Source: a gamma proteobacterium HTCC2207 (GTDB lineage Bacteria; Pseudomonadota; Gammaproteobacteria; Pseudomonadales; Porticoccaceae). Taken from it: a stretch of 59,663 nucleotides of DNA. The translations under genes and the position numbers were made by a program. Shown here piece by piece: positions 1 to 8,549 of this stretch (the first letter of the stretch is position 1; each line of letters starts with the position of its first letter). A model generated the notes under the pieces. It was not told the DNA's origin. It did no database searches and saw only the letters and a program-made list of their open reading frames with translations. The stretch spans positions 1 to 59,663 of the forward strand of contig CAJJAU010000031.1 of assembly GCA_905182275.1 (NCBI GenBank). Direction: 5' to 3'.

Positions 1-1
1 T

Positions 2-292
2 ATCCCAGTTGACCTAGCTCCTAGTGAAAACAAAAACACACTTTACCAAGCAATTTTTCAGAATTGGCCAGGATCTATAGGTGGTACAGGGTGGGCCAAG
101 GTGGAATATACTATCACTAAACTAGGCGTGACTGCTGATCTTAAAGTCATTGATGGGTCCCATAGATCAGCTAAAAGATCACTATTAAATGTTGTGTCAG
201 AGTGGCGTTTTATACCGGCTTATGTTGAAGGGAAGGCGGTGGATACGACGGGTGTAGTTGCCAAATATCGCTGGAAGGTCCACAAGCGTTAG
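2..292 (+). CDS. TonB-type C-terminal domain protein, 3' part only
   Basis: The reading frame is already open at the left edge and ends with TAG at 290-292, so this is the last ~96 residues of a protein that begins outside the window. The visible part matches the TonB C-terminal fold: WAKVEYTITKLG, a DLKVIDGS strand, then SEWRFIPAYVEGKAV, the usual W-R-F-x-P-A signature, and a final basic strand. TonB-like proteins carry proton-motive energy from the inner membrane to outer-membrane receptors through this periplasmic domain. The membrane anchor and proline-rich linker are not visible, so it could be TonB itself or another protein with a TonB_C tail. The internal ATG at 101 is not a plausible start because it cuts the domain. 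Confidence 0.72.
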   Translation: MPVDLAPSENKNTLYQAIFQNWPGSIGGTGWAKVEYTITKLGVTADLKVIDGSHRSAKRSLLNVVSEWRFIPAYVEGKAVDTTGVVAKYRWKVHKR

Positions 293-306
293 CATATAAG
301 TGGTAA

Positions 307-948
307 TTAGCTATTAGGTGGCCAGCCACCTAATTCTTTCCAACGATTAACAATGCCACAAAAAAGCTCTGCGGTTTTGATGGTGTCATACAGCGCACTG
401 TGCGCATCACGATTGTTGAAATCGATTCCTGCGGCTTTGCAGGCTTTGGCTAATACGGTTTGACCGTAGGCAAGGCCACCTAGACTAGCGGTATCAAAGC
501 AAGAAAACGGATGAAAGGGACTGCGCTTTATATCGCAACGATTAATCGCAGCATTGACGAATCCAAGATCAAAGTGGGCGTTGTGCGCGACCATTACTGC
601 ACGTGTACAGCCAGTGATCGACACTTCTCGACGAATAGGTTGGAATATCTCTCGCAACGCTTCACCTTCTTCCTCAGGATCTCTCTCTGGGTCGTAAAGA
701 TCAATACCAGTAAATTCTAGAGCGGCATCTTCAACTATGGCACCGGGAAAAGGTTCAATATTTTTGCTATAGCTCTCTTTAATTTGTAAGTTGCCCTGAC
801 CATCCATTTCCAGAATAACCGCGGCAATTTCTAGTAAGGCATTTCTATGGGAATCAAAGCCCCCAGTTTCCACGTCGACCACCACCGGCAAAAAGCCACG
901 GAAGCGTTTGGCCATAAATGTATCGGTGGTTTCATTGAGAATATCCAT
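307..948 (-). CDS. rnt: Ribonuclease T
   Basis: 213-residue DEDDh-family 3'-5' exoribonuclease that trims the 3' ends of tRNA and other stable RNAs. The catalytic acids are visible: D25 and E27 in DVETGG, D127 in AHNAHFDLGF, and H183/D188 in HSALYD. The RFRGF-PVVVDVETGGF start closely resembles the E. coli enzyme, and the length is normal (about 215). Its ATG overlaps the last base of the pyrC stop codon (TAATG), so the two are probably translationally coupled. This pyrC-rnt order also occurs in pseudomonads. It ends close to and convergent with the TonB-like gene; no strong terminator is seen in the 14-base gap. Confidence 0.96.
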   Translation of the reverse strand: MDILNETTDTFMAKRFRGFLPVVVDVETGGFDSHRNALLEIAAVILEMDGQGNLQIKESYSKNIEPFPGAIVEDAALEFTGIDLYDPERDPEEEGEALREIFQPIRREVSITGCTRAVMVAHNAHFDLGFVNAAINRCDIKRSPFHPFSCFDTASLGGLAYGQTVLAKACKAAGIDFNNRDAHSALYDTIKTAELFCGIVNRWKELGGWPPNS

Positions 949-1982
949 TATTCCACCAGCTTCCAGTTGAGTGTGGTGCCCGCGCCCAACGGAATGACCT
1001 GAGTATCTTCAAACGGCACACTGTCGGGCAATTGCCATGGCTGCTTTTTCAATTCAATGGTCACTGGATTGTACGGCAAGCCATAAAAGTCAGGTCCGTT
1101 GGTACTAGCAAAAGCTTCTAGTTTGTCCAGTGCGCCGGCTTGCTCAAACACTTCGGCATATAGCTCGATGGCGGCATGATGACTAAAGCAGCCGGCACAG
1201 CCACAGGCGCTTTCTTTATCGCCCTGAGCGTGGGGTGCTGAATCAGTGCCGAGAAAAACCTTGTGACTGCCACTGGTGGCGACACGTATTAGCGCTTGCT
1301 GATGGATATCGCGTTTTAAAATAGGCAGGCAAAAAAGATGCGGGCGAATACCCCCAACCAACATGTCATTACGGTTGTGCAGCAAATGCTGAGGGGTAAT
1401 GGATGCGGCGACATTATCACCCGCACTCAATACAAACTCGGCACCTTGCTTAGTAGTGATGTGCTCCATGACCATCTTTAGTCGTGGGAACTTTGCCACC
1501 AGAGGGCGTAAATGACGTTCGATGAATACGGCTTCGCGATCGAAGATATCGATATCGGGGGTGGTAACTTCACCATGCATTTGCAGAACCATCCCCACCT
1601 CTTGCATGGTTTCAAAGACTGCATCCATGTTGTTGAGATTGGTCACCCCAGAGTCAGAGTTCGTGGTGGCGCCGGCTGGGTAGTACTTACAGCCGTAGAT
1701 AAAGCCGCTGTTAGCCGCCGCAATAATGTCATCAGGGCTGGTATTGTCAGTAAGGTACAGCACCATCAGTGGCTGCCAGTCTGAACCCTCAGGACGTTGA
1801 GCTAGAATGCGCTCGCGGTAATCACTAGCGCGGTTGACGTTAGTCACTGGAGGTGTAAGGTTTGGCATTATAATACCGCGACCAAAGCCTCGGGCAGCTG
1901 CTGGGACCGTGGTCTTCAAGGCCTGATTATCTCGCAAGTGAAGATGCCAGTCATCAGGTTGGATCAGAGTTATTTTATCCAT
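948..1982 (-). CDS. pyrC: Dihydroorotase
   Basis: 344 residues; converts N-carbamoyl-aspartate to dihydroorotate in pyrimidine synthesis. The class II dihydroorotase metal centre is visible: H13 and H15 in DWHLHLRD, the lysine that becomes carbamylated (K99 in YGCKYYPAG), H136 in MHGE, H174 in MEHIT, and the catalytic D247 in LGTDSAPH. Length and motifs fit the E. coli-type enzyme (~348). The start ATG at 1982 is preceded by only a weak purine-rich stretch. It is the first gene of a leftward pyrC-rnt pair and is divergent from the formyltransferase gene at 2088; the 105-base gap should hold both promoters. Confidence 0.96.
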   Translation of the reverse strand: MDKITLIQPDDWHLHLRDNQALKTTVPAAARGFGRGIIMPNLTPPVTNVNRASDYRERILAQRPEGSDWQPLMVLYLTDNTSPDDIIAAANSGFIYGCKYYPAGATTNSDSGVTNLNNMDAVFETMQEVGMVLQMHGEVTTPDIDIFDREAVFIERHLRPLVAKFPRLKMVMEHITTKQGAEFVLSAGDNVAASITPQHLLHNRNDMLVGGIRPHLFCLPILKRDIHQQALIRVATSGSHKVFLGTDSAPHAQGDKESACGCAGCFSHHAAIELYAEVFEQAGALDKLEAFASTNGPDFYGLPYNPVTIELKKQPWQLPDSVPFEDTQVIPLGAGTTLNWKLVE

Positions 1983-2087
1983 TAGAGAGGGTCCGCTGTT
2001 ATGGAGTGAATGCTACCGTAAATGGTGGCTGCATAACAGGTTTTGTGAAAAACTAAGCGTAATCAATTAGCCATTAGAACTGTTGAT

Positions 2088-2861
2088 ATGAATATAGCAC
2101 TATTAATGAACCGCGATTTAGCTAGTCATTTGGCGTTGACCTATCTCAGCAAGATACTCAGAGGGCATAGGGTTTCGGTTTTTCTCTCAGAAAAAGTCGG
2201 TGCGGAGCAGGAATTACCCTTTGCATTAGCCGAACTGACGGCCTTTGAGCGTGAGGTGATTGGTAATGGAAGACCTAGTTTTGCGCAACTAGCAGCGCAG
2301 TTGGGGTGCAAACTTCAAGACTTTACTGATTGTGATAATCAAATTAATAGCCCTAGGGGATTAAAAAAAATAGCGCTCTGTGAACCGGATTTAATAATCT
2401 GTGTGCGTTTTGGTTTAATTCTTCAGCAACCGATTATTGATCTGCCCAAGCACGGAGTGATTAACCTCCATTCTGGCCTATTGCCGGCTTATCGTGGAGT
2501 GATGGCCACTTTTCGTGCGATGCTTAATAATGAGGCCGAGATGGGTTCGACACTTCACTACATTAATGATTCTAAGATCGACAGTGGAGTAGTCATTGCA
2601 GTGGCAAAGGCCCCTTTAAACGTATCCGCCTCCTACACGTTGAATTTACTCAATATGTATCATCTGGGCTGCGTTAATATTGCCGTTGCGGTGGCTCAAT
2701 TGAGTCACGGTGATCAGATTGAAAAGACAATGCAGGCGACAGGCGGACATTATTACAGTTTCCCAACTGATGCTGAGCTGTCTGATTTCCATTTTAGGGG
2801 CTATAAGCTGTTCAATCGATCAGAAATCGACGCTGTTAACAGGTTATATTCGCAATTGTAG
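2088..2861 (+). CDS. Stand-alone formyltransferase-domain protein
   Basis: 257 residues containing a formyltetrahydrofolate-dependent formyltransferase fold. The catalytic Asn-His-Asp arrangement appears intact: N and H in VINLHSGLLPAYRG (HxSLLP-type motif) and D in SKIDSGVV. Methionyl-tRNA formyltransferase is about 60 residues longer and has a C-terminal OB domain, which is absent, and PurN lies elsewhere in this window. The substrate is therefore probably not initiator tRNA or GAR; family members of this size often formylate amino-sugars or other small amines. The first ~90 residues are less typical. It sits alone between divergent pyrC and co-directional argG. I do not recognise a specific gene name. 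Confidence 0.7.
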   Translation: MNIALLMNRDLASHLALTYLSKILRGHRVSVFLSEKVGAEQELPFALAELTAFEREVIGNGRPSFAQLAAQLGCKLQDFTDCDNQINSPRGLKKIALCEPDLIICVRFGLILQQPIIDLPKHGVINLHSGLLPAYRGVMATFRAMLNNEAEMGSTLHYINDSKIDSGVVIAVAKAPLNVSASYTLNLLNMYHLGCVNIAVAVAQLSHGDQIEKTMQATGGHYYSFPTDAELSDFHFRGYKLFNRSEIDAVNRLYSQL

Positions 2862-2930
2862 ACAAACAGTGAATCCCCACCGAGCTTAGGTTAATATTGC
2901 GGGCTAATTCAATATCTAAGAGGTTATTGC

Positions 2931-4145
2931 GTGTCAGCAGTTAAAAAAGTGGTTTTGGCCTATTCAGGCGGTTTAGATACTTCGGTCATTGTAAAATGGC
3001 TACAAGAAGAATATAACTGCGAAGTCGTTACCTTTACCGCCGATATTGGCCAGGGTGAAGAGGTAGAACCAGCCCGGGCAAAAGCCGAGGCTCTGGGTGT
3101 TAAAGAAATTTATATTGATGATCTGCGTGAAGAATATGCACGGGATTTTGTATTTCCGATGTTCCGCGCTAACACTATTTACGAAGGTGAGTATCTATTA
3201 GGTACTTCCATTGCACGGCCCCTCATAGCCAAGCGACTCATTGAAATTGCTAACGAGACGGGTGCCGAAGCTATATCGCATGGCGCTACAGGTAAAGGTA
3301 ATGATCAAGTACGCTTCGAACTGGGTGCCTACGCCTTAAAGCCGGGTATCACTGTCATTGCACCTTGGCGTGAATGGGATCTGAACTCACGTGATAAATT
3401 GATGGAATATTGCGAAATGCACAATATTCCAGTGGAAATGAAACGTGGTAAAAAGTCCCCCTTTTCTATGGACGCCAACCTTCTGCACATCTCCTATGAG
3501 GGCGGTAATTTGGAAGATCCTTGGTCTGAGGCCGAAGATGATATGTGGCGCTGGACAGTCTCGCCAGAGGAAGCGCCAGATCAGCCTACTTATATGACAA
3601 TTAGTTATGAGAAGGGCGATATTGTCGCCATTGACGGTACACCTATGTCGCCAGCAACGGTTATCGAATATTTGAATACTGTCGCTGGTGCCAATGGTAT
3701 TGGGCGATTAGATATTGTCGAGAATCGCTATGTCGGTATGAAGTCTCGTGGATGCTATGAGACGCCAGCCGGTACCGTGATGATGAAGGCGCACCGTGCT
3801 ATTGAGTCATTGACGTTGGATCGAGAAGTTGCCCATCTCAAAGATGAACTCATGCCGCGTTATGCCAAGCTTATTTATAACGGCTATTGGTGGGCCCCAG
3901 AGCGTGTGATGTTACAGACTGCAATTGATCAAAGTCAGGATGTAGTCAATGGTGATGTCCGTATTAAACTCTATAAAGGCGGTGTTAGTGTGGTCGGGAG
4001 ACAGTCTGATGACAGCCTGTTTGATGCCAATATAGCGACTTTTGATGATGATGGCGGTGCCTATAATCAAGCCGATGCTGAAGGCTTTATTAAACTTAAT
4101 GCACTGCGCATGCGTATCGCTGCTAACGCTGGGCGAAAATTTTAA
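2931..4145 (+). CDS. argG: Argininosuccinate synthase
   Basis: 404 residues; joins citrulline and aspartate with ATP to form argininosuccinate in arginine synthesis. The N-terminal PP-loop AYSGGLDTS (residues 9-17) binds ATP, and the citrulline/aspartate-binding stretches [13 protein letters not shown] and [13 protein letters not shown] are present. Length is typical of the ~400-residue form. The start is GTG at 2931, supported by AAGAGG seven bases upstream; the family always begins just before the [10 protein letters not shown] segment. It is followed by a short hairpin and T-run at 4177-4197, so it is probably transcribed alone. Confidence 0.97.
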   Translation: MSAVKKVVLAYSGGLDTSVIVKWLQEEYNCEVVTFTADIGQGEEVEPARAKAEALGVKEIYIDDLREEYARDFVFPMFRANTIYEGEYLLGTSIARPLIAKRLIEIANETGAEAISHGATGKGNDQVRFELGAYALKPGITVIAPWREWDLNSRDKLMEYCEMHNIPVEMKRGKKSPFSMDANLLHISYEGGNLEDPWSEAEDDMWRWTVSPEEAPDQPTYMTISYEKGDIVAIDGTPMSPATVIEYLNTVAGANGIGRLDIVENRYVGMKSRGCYETPAGTVMMKAHRAIESLTLDREVAHLKDELMPRYAKLIYNGYWWAPERVMLQTAIDQSQDVVNGDVRIKLYKGGVSVVGRQSDDSLFDANIATFDDDGGAYNQADAEGFIKLNALRMRIAANAGRKF

Positions 4146-4176
4146 GTTTCACTAGTAGACTAAATGTATCGCCGCC

Positions 4177-4197
4177 AAGGGGATGGACTCCTTTTTT
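4177..4197 (+). terminator. Probable argG rho-independent terminator
   Basis: A six-pair stem (AAGGGG with CTCCTT, one G-U pair) around a five-base loop, running directly into six T residues. It lies 30 bases after the argG stop. The stem is short, so strength is uncertain. An ATG at 4183 lies inside the loop, which argues against that ATG as the start of the next gene. Confidence 0.45.
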
Positions 4198-4236
4198 GAT
4201 AGGCGACTGTGGCTCAATTTAGTAAAGGATAGATCA

Positions 4237-5187
4237 ATGCCAATCAGTATTGCTGATGTAAGAGACGCGCATACACGCATCAAGCCTTACATTCATTGCA
4301 CGCCAATGCTGCAAAGCTCGCAACTGAACAAGCTATTGGGTTGTGAGCTGGTTTTTAAAGCCGACAATATGCAAAAAGTGGGCGCCTTCAAAGCTCGCGG
4401 TGCGTGTAATGCGGTGTTTTCCATGGATCAAGATAGTCTCAATAAAGGCGTAGTCACACATTCTTCAGGTAATCATGGTGCCGCCCTAGCTTGGGCTGCC
4501 GCTATGCGCAAAACACCCTGTACCGTCGTCATGCCCAATAATGCCCCGCAAGCTAAAAAAGATGCGGTGATTAGTTATGGGGCAACGGTGGTCTACTGCG
4601 AACCGACCATGACAGCTCGTGAAGCGACGGTGGCGAGTCTGATGGACAAACATAATGCCCGCCTTATTCATCCCTATGACGACGACTTAATTATTGCCGG
4701 TCAGGGTACCGCCGCCCTGGAAACCTTGTCTCAGATTCCACAGCCTATCGATATTCTCATGGCACCGGTGGGTGGTGGCGGTTTGCTGGGTGGCTCTGCA
4801 CTGGTGGTAAAGCAATCTTCAGGGTTCGACACGATACAGGTCATAGGCGCTGAGCCAGAGATGGCTAATGATGCTTGGCAGGGCTTCAAGTCGGGTGTCA
4901 GAGTGGCGCAATTTGTTCCCAAAACCATTGCCGATGGTTTACGTGGCACCCTGGGGGTGCGTAATTTTGAAATTATAACCGAGCATGTCGATGATATTTT
5001 ATTGACCTCCGAAGCGCGTATTGTAGAGGCTATGAAACTTATTTGGAGCAGGCTAAAAATTATTGTTGAGCCTTCAGCAGCAGTTCCAGTGGCAGCAATA
5101 ATGGATCAGCCTGAGCAATTCAAAGGCAAGCGTATTGCCATTATCCTCAGTGGCGGCAACCTAGATTTGGATGATCTACCTTGGTGA
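4237..5187 (+). CDS. Threonine/serine dehydratase-like PLP enzyme (serine racemase family)
   Basis: 316 residues, fold-type II PLP enzyme. The PLP lysine is K52 in VGAFKARGA, the substrate loop is SSGNHG (76-81), the phosphate-binding loop is APVGGGGLLGG (glycines 179-182), and an SGGN motif near the C-terminus contacts the pyridine nitrogen. There is no C-terminal ACT domain, so it is not the isoleucine-regulated biosynthetic IlvA but a short form: catabolic threonine/serine dehydratase, serine racemase or hydroxyaspartate ammonia-lyase. The start at 4237 follows AAAGGA at a good distance; an upstream ATG at 4183 lies within the argG terminator hairpin and is rejected. The next gene, a PhzF-like isomerase, starts 27 bases later. 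Substrate cannot be decided from sequence. Confidence 0.85.
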   Translation: MPISIADVRDAHTRIKPYIHCTPMLQSSQLNKLLGCELVFKADNMQKVGAFKARGACNAVFSMDQDSLNKGVVTHSSGNHGAALAWAAAMRKTPCTVVMPNNAPQAKKDAVISYGATVVYCEPTMTAREATVASLMDKHNARLIHPYDDDLIIAGQGTAALETLSQIPQPIDILMAPVGGGGLLGGSALVVKQSSGFDTIQVIGAEPEMANDAWQGFKSGVRVAQFVPKTIADGLRGTLGVRNFEIITEHVDDILLTSEARIVEAMKLIWSRLKIIVEPSAAVPVAAIMDQPEQFKGKRIAIILSGGNLDLDDLPW

Positions 5188-5214
5188 TTCTTACCTAGAT
5201 TAAAGGGATCTCAG

Positions 5215-6111
5215 ATGGACTATTGTTACTTTATTTGTGATGTATTCACCAAGCAGCGCTTTAGTGGTAATCCTTTAGCCGTGATACCCGAGGCCCAAGG
5301 GCTCTCCGATTCTCAAATGCAGCAGATCGCTCGAGAGTTTAACTTTTCGGAGACGACTTTTGTTTTTCCTGCACAACTGGGTCATACGCGACAGGTACGG
5401 ATATTTACGCCAGTTCGGGAAATCCCCTTTGCCGGCCACCCCAATATTGGAACGGCGTTTGCTCTGGCTCAAGATGGCGCTTTTGGCAACCTTGATAACA
5501 GCCTAGAGGTGGTCTTTGAAGAAGCCGCAGGACTTGTTCCGATTAGTATTAACAAAGATCACCAAGGGCTGATTAGCTGCGAATTAAGCGCGCCAGAACC
5601 TCTGTGGTTAGGCAAAACTGTATCCAAAGTTGTTATTGCTAATATTCTGAATTTGGATGCGAGCGATATTCTAAGCACCACCCACGAGCCTCAAGAAGCC
5701 TCTGTGGGTCTAGAGTTTTTATTCGTAGAAATTGTCTCATATGAGGCGTTGCAAAAAGCGCGAGTTAATCTAGAAGCGCTGACTGCACTGTCAGATCAGG
5801 GAGTGATTGCACATATTCATTTGTACTTTCAAAGTCATGACGAATTTGATGTCAGAGTCAGAATGTTTGCTCCTCTTGATGGTGTTCCGGAAGATCCAGC
5901 AACGGGAAGCGCCAACTGTGCCCTTGTCGCTTTACTGAGTCACTTCAATAGCGCTACTGAGGGTGACTTTAATTGGCTTATATCTCAGGGCAGTGAAATG
6001 GGTCGGCCGAGTATTCTAAATGGCCGAACAGAAAAGCGTCAGGGTCATGTTACTGGAGTCTGGATCTCTGGAAATAGTGTTTTAGTCAGCGAAGGTATGC
6101 TCAAAATTTAG
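5215..6111 (+). CDS. PhzF family isomerase/epimerase
   Basis: 298 residues of the PhzF/diaminopimelate-epimerase fold. Two half-domains are recognisable: the first carries the catalytic glutamate E46 in EFNFSET and PFAGHPNIGTA (H75), and the second carries EDPATGSANCALVALL near residue 226. Family members isomerise or rearrange small acids; PhzF itself acts in phenazine synthesis, but no other phenazine gene is here, so the name describes the fold, not the pathway. Length is typical (about 280-300). It lies 27 bases downstream of the dehydratase-like gene and is probably co-transcribed with it, which hints at an amino-acid-derived substrate. Confidence 0.88.
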   Translation: MDYCYFICDVFTKQRFSGNPLAVIPEAQGLSDSQMQQIAREFNFSETTFVFPAQLGHTRQVRIFTPVREIPFAGHPNIGTAFALAQDGAFGNLDNSLEVVFEEAAGLVPISINKDHQGLISCELSAPEPLWLGKTVSKVVIANILNLDASDILSTTHEPQEASVGLEFLFVEIVSYEALQKARVNLEALTALSDQGVIAHIHLYFQSHDEFDVRVRMFAPLDGVPEDPATGSANCALVALLSHFNSATEGDFNWLISQGSEMGRPSILNGRTEKRQGHVTGVWISGNSVLVSEGMLKI

Positions 6112-6247
6112 CGGTCGCAGGTTGGTTGAAATTTACCGAGTTGAGCCTTACTATGATCGCGGTGGTTATTTCAGCTGTCCGAACAGCGCGAAGGATGTTT
6201 GTCCACCAACACAACATTATTAGCAGACACAATAATAAGGAGTAGTT

Positions 6248-6628
6248 ATGTTCAGTCACATTATGCTCGGTGCAAATGACATCGATGAAGCAAAAGTATT
6301 CTACGACGCCACATTGGGTGCCATTGGCCACAAACCAGGCATGATCGACCCTAAAGGTCGCTGTTTATATCTCGCCGATGGGGGCATCCTCCTTCTGACC
6401 AAACCCATTGATGGTGAACCTGCCAGTCACGGAAACGGCAGTACTATGGGATTTGCAGTGGAGAGCCCAGAAGCAGCAGATGCCTGGCATGCGGCGGGTA
6501 TCGCTAATGGCGGAACGGCCTGTGAAGAACCTCCAGGTGTTCGTGACGGTGGTCCAATGAGTATGTACCTGGCTTACCTGCGTGACCCTTCAGGCAATAA
6601 GATTTGTGCTCTATACAGAATGCCGTAA
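6248..6628 (+). CDS. VOC family protein (glyoxalase/dioxygenase-like)
   Basis: 126 residues with one vicinal-oxygen-chelate module. The start HIMLGANDIDEAKVFYDATLGAIGHK is the usual first beta-alpha unit, and the end YLAYLRDPSGNKICALYR carries the conserved D-P-x-G-N-K and the metal-side strand. Small VOC proteins of this type are often annotated as lactoylglutathione lyase relatives, but function is rarely known. AAGGAG at 6237-6242 sits five bases before the ATG. The preceding 136 bases after the PhzF gene hold no recognisable gene. A long inverted repeat follows at 6656-6697. Confidence 0.82.
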   Translation: MFSHIMLGANDIDEAKVFYDATLGAIGHKPGMIDPKGRCLYLADGGILLLTKPIDGEPASHGNGSTMGFAVESPEAADAWHAAGIANGGTACEEPPGVRDGGPMSMYLAYLRDPSGNKICALYRMP

Positions 6629-6655
6629 CGGCAGTTCAAAGCACCACCTAAGGGC

Positions 6656-6697
6656 GCACTCTCGACAAATATAGGTTTTATAGTTTGTCGAGAGTGC
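6656..6697. repeat. Perfect 14-bp inverted repeat between the two VOC genes
   Basis: Arms at 6656-6669 and 6684-6697 (GCACTCTCGACAAA and its exact reverse complement) flank a 14-base AT-rich loop. It starts 27 bases after the first VOC stop and ends 34 bases before the second VOC start. There is no T-run after either arm, so it is not a standard rho-independent terminator. A transcript stabiliser, a rho-assisted terminator or a regulator binding site would all fit. Confidence 0.75.
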
Positions 6698-6731
6698 TAC
6701 TCTAACCCACTTATAAATACGCTTAATTATC

Positions 6732-7178
6732 ATGTCAAATCCAGGGCAACCTCGTTTCCATTTAGCCTTTCCGGTCACCGACTTAGAGCAGGCGCGAAGC
6801 TTCTATGTTGAGACATTGGGCTGCTCAACAGGCCGCGAGTCTGATCGCTGGATTGACTTCAACTTTTTTGGTCACCAACTTGTGGCGCATCTGGTTTCGC
6901 CTGAAGATCATCCTGCGGCGGCAACCAATGCGGTAGATGGTCACGCAGTACCAGCATCGCATTTTGGTGTGATTTTAGATTGGGCTGTGTATGAAGAATT
7001 TGTGGCTCGGTTAGAGACTACAAAAGTTGAGTTTGTCATTGAGCCCTATTTGCGCTTTGCGGGACGCAGAGGAGAGCAGGCCACATTATTTATTCGTGAT
7101 CCCAGTAACAACTATCTGGAGTTCAAAGCCTTCCGTGATCTCGATATGCTGTTCGCTAAGGATATCGATAGCGACTAA
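6732..7178 (+). CDS. VOC family protein, glyoxalase/dioxygenase type
   Basis: 148 residues. The N-terminal FHLAFPVTDLEQARSFYVETLGC and C-terminal LFIRDPSNNYLEFKAF stretches show a single VOC unit; an internal HFGVILDW strand supplies another candidate metal histidine. It is not closely similar to the VOC protein at 6248, so this is not a recent tandem copy. It resembles the uncharacterised family often labelled as dioxygenases. The ATG has no clear Shine-Dalgarno sequence. It converges on rnfE, with only ten bases between the stop codons. Confidence 0.82.
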   Translation: MSNPGQPRFHLAFPVTDLEQARSFYVETLGCSTGRESDRWIDFNFFGHQLVAHLVSPEDHPAAATNAVDGHAVPASHFGVILDWAVYEEFVARLETTKVEFVIEPYLRFAGRRGEQATLFIRDPSNNYLEFKAFRDLDMLFAKDIDSD

Positions 7179-7188
7179 ACAGCACTAC

Positions 7189-7902
7189 TTAGCTAATATG
7201 CCCGGTCGTTCTAACCCTTTTTGCGCCTTTAACAGACTTTTCTCGCCCTGCGTCTGCGCGATGCCTAGCTATGTCATCGATCATATTCTTTAAAGCAATC
7301 AGCAAACCTGTGACCAGAAATGCGCCGGGGGGCAACACAAATACTAAAAAGCTATAGTTCTCACCAAAGGGTTGGATGAGCCAGTTGGAGGCCGCGGGGC
7401 CAAATAATAGGTTCATATCGATGAACAGAGTACCTTGCCCCAGCAACTCTCGGGTTGCTCCCAAGACGACCAGGACGAGTAAAAAGCCTAAGCCCATCAT
7501 CAATCCATCTAGCGCGGCCAAGCCAACAGGGTTTTTACTGGCGAAGGCTTCGGCCCGGCCAAGAATGGCGCAGTTAGTGACGATCAGGGGAACAAAAATA
7601 CCGAGTATTTGATACAACTCATAGGTATAGGCTTTCATGAGCATTTCAGTGCAGGTAACAAACGACGCGATAATCATCACAAACACCGGTAGTCTCACGG
7701 CATCACTGACATGATTACGAATGAGAGACACGATGGTGTTTGAGCCTACCAGCACCAGCAGAGTTGCCAGGCCTAACCCCAGAGCGTTGGCAACCGTAGA
7801 GGTGACTGCCAATAGCGGGCAGAGGCCAAGTAGTTGCACCAGCGCCGGGTTGTTGCGCCAGACACCGTTAGCGGTTATCTCCTTGATAGTTGATTGGCTC
7901 AT
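7189..7902 (-). CDS. rnfE: Electron transport complex subunit RnfE
   Basis: 237 residues with about six hydrophobic segments; an inner-membrane subunit of the Rnf/Rsx complex that moves electrons between ferredoxin and NAD(H) or drives reduction of SoxR. The start [23 protein letters not shown] is the family signature, with a conserved cysteine, and [13 protein letters not shown] is the matching second half-site. RnfE and RnfA are paralogues of inverted topology, and the same LGLCP and TNCA motifs appear in RnfA here. ATGA overlaps the end of rnfG. It is the last gene of the operon; the nth gene that follows it in E. coli is absent. Confidence 0.95.
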   Translation of the reverse strand: MSQSTIKEITANGVWRNNPALVQLLGLCPLLAVTSTVANALGLGLATLLVLVGSNTIVSLIRNHVSDAVRLPVFVMIIASFVTCTEMLMKAYTYELYQILGIFVPLIVTNCAILGRAEAFASKNPVGLAALDGLMMGLGFLLVLVVLGATRELLGQGTLFIDMNLLFGPAASNWLIQPFGENYSFLVFVLPPGAFLVTGLLIALKNMIDDIARHRADAGREKSVKGAKRVRTTGHIS

Positions 7903-8549
7903 TTTTGACTCTGTATTAAAGGCGGTTGATCTAAATTTAGCAGTCGTGACTTATCTTGCTCAAAATAATTGAGGGTACTCACTAGTTGATTTATAACCGC
8001 TCTGGGGGTAATCGTGGCTCCGGTAAACTGATCGAACTCGCCACCATTTTTCTTAACGGCCCATGCTGAGGTTGCCGTATTTTTCAGAGAACGGCCATTA
8101 AAGTCGAGAATCCACTGACTTTTACGCAGGTCAATTTTATCACCTAAGCCAGGAGTTTCGCGGTGGTTAACGACCCTGACCCCAGCAATACTGCCATCAG
8201 CATTCACACCCACAATCATGGCGATATCACCGCTATATCCATCGCGACTAATGCTGGGAATAATCGCTGCTATAGGCGTGCCATTGCTTCGGGCAATATA
8301 GATATCAGCACTCTCATCCAGGCCTAGTAGTGGCCAGAACCGCTCAGGAATGGGCCGAGTATCCATAAGAAGATCATTGTCATGCCGATCCGGGGGTACG
8401 ATCTCAAGAAGTGCTTTCTGCGCAACTATTCTCTCTGCATTGGCAATACGGTCAGCGGTAAGGCTATTAACCGATGACAACACTAATGCGGTTATTAGGG
8501 CAAACAAAGCCAGGGCAAGCGCATTTTTACGAACTGACTGCAAGATCAT
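7899..8549 (-). CDS. rnfG: Electron transport complex subunit RnfG
   Basis: 216 residues from ATG 8549: one N-terminal membrane helix (about 8-28), then a periplasmic FMN-binding domain. The TGAT motif at residues 176-179 is the site at which FMN is attached covalently to the threonine. [19 protein letters not shown] context and an earlier [11 protein letters not shown] segment are typical. A longer frame extends 46 codons upstream into rnfD, but its sequence is arginine/cysteine-rich and unlike the family. ATG 8549 overlaps the rnfD stop as ATGA, like the other junctions here. Confidence 0.93.
   Translation of the reverse strand: MILQSVRKNALALALFALITALVLSSVNSLTADRIANAERIVAQKALLEIVPPDRHDNDLLMDTRPIPERFWPLLGLDESADIYIARSNGTPIAAIIPSISRDGYSGDIAMIVGVNADGSIAGVRVVNHRETPGLGDKIDLRKSQWILDFNGRSLKNTATSAWAVKKNGGEFDQFTGATITPRAVINQLVSTLNYFEQDKSRLLNLDQPPLIQSQK

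Noticed and set aside
4183-4236. Earlier in-frame ATG for the dehydratase-like gene
   Set aside because: It lies in the loop of the argG terminator, adds 18 residues not found in the family, and lacks a ribosome site; ATG 4237 has AAAGGA.
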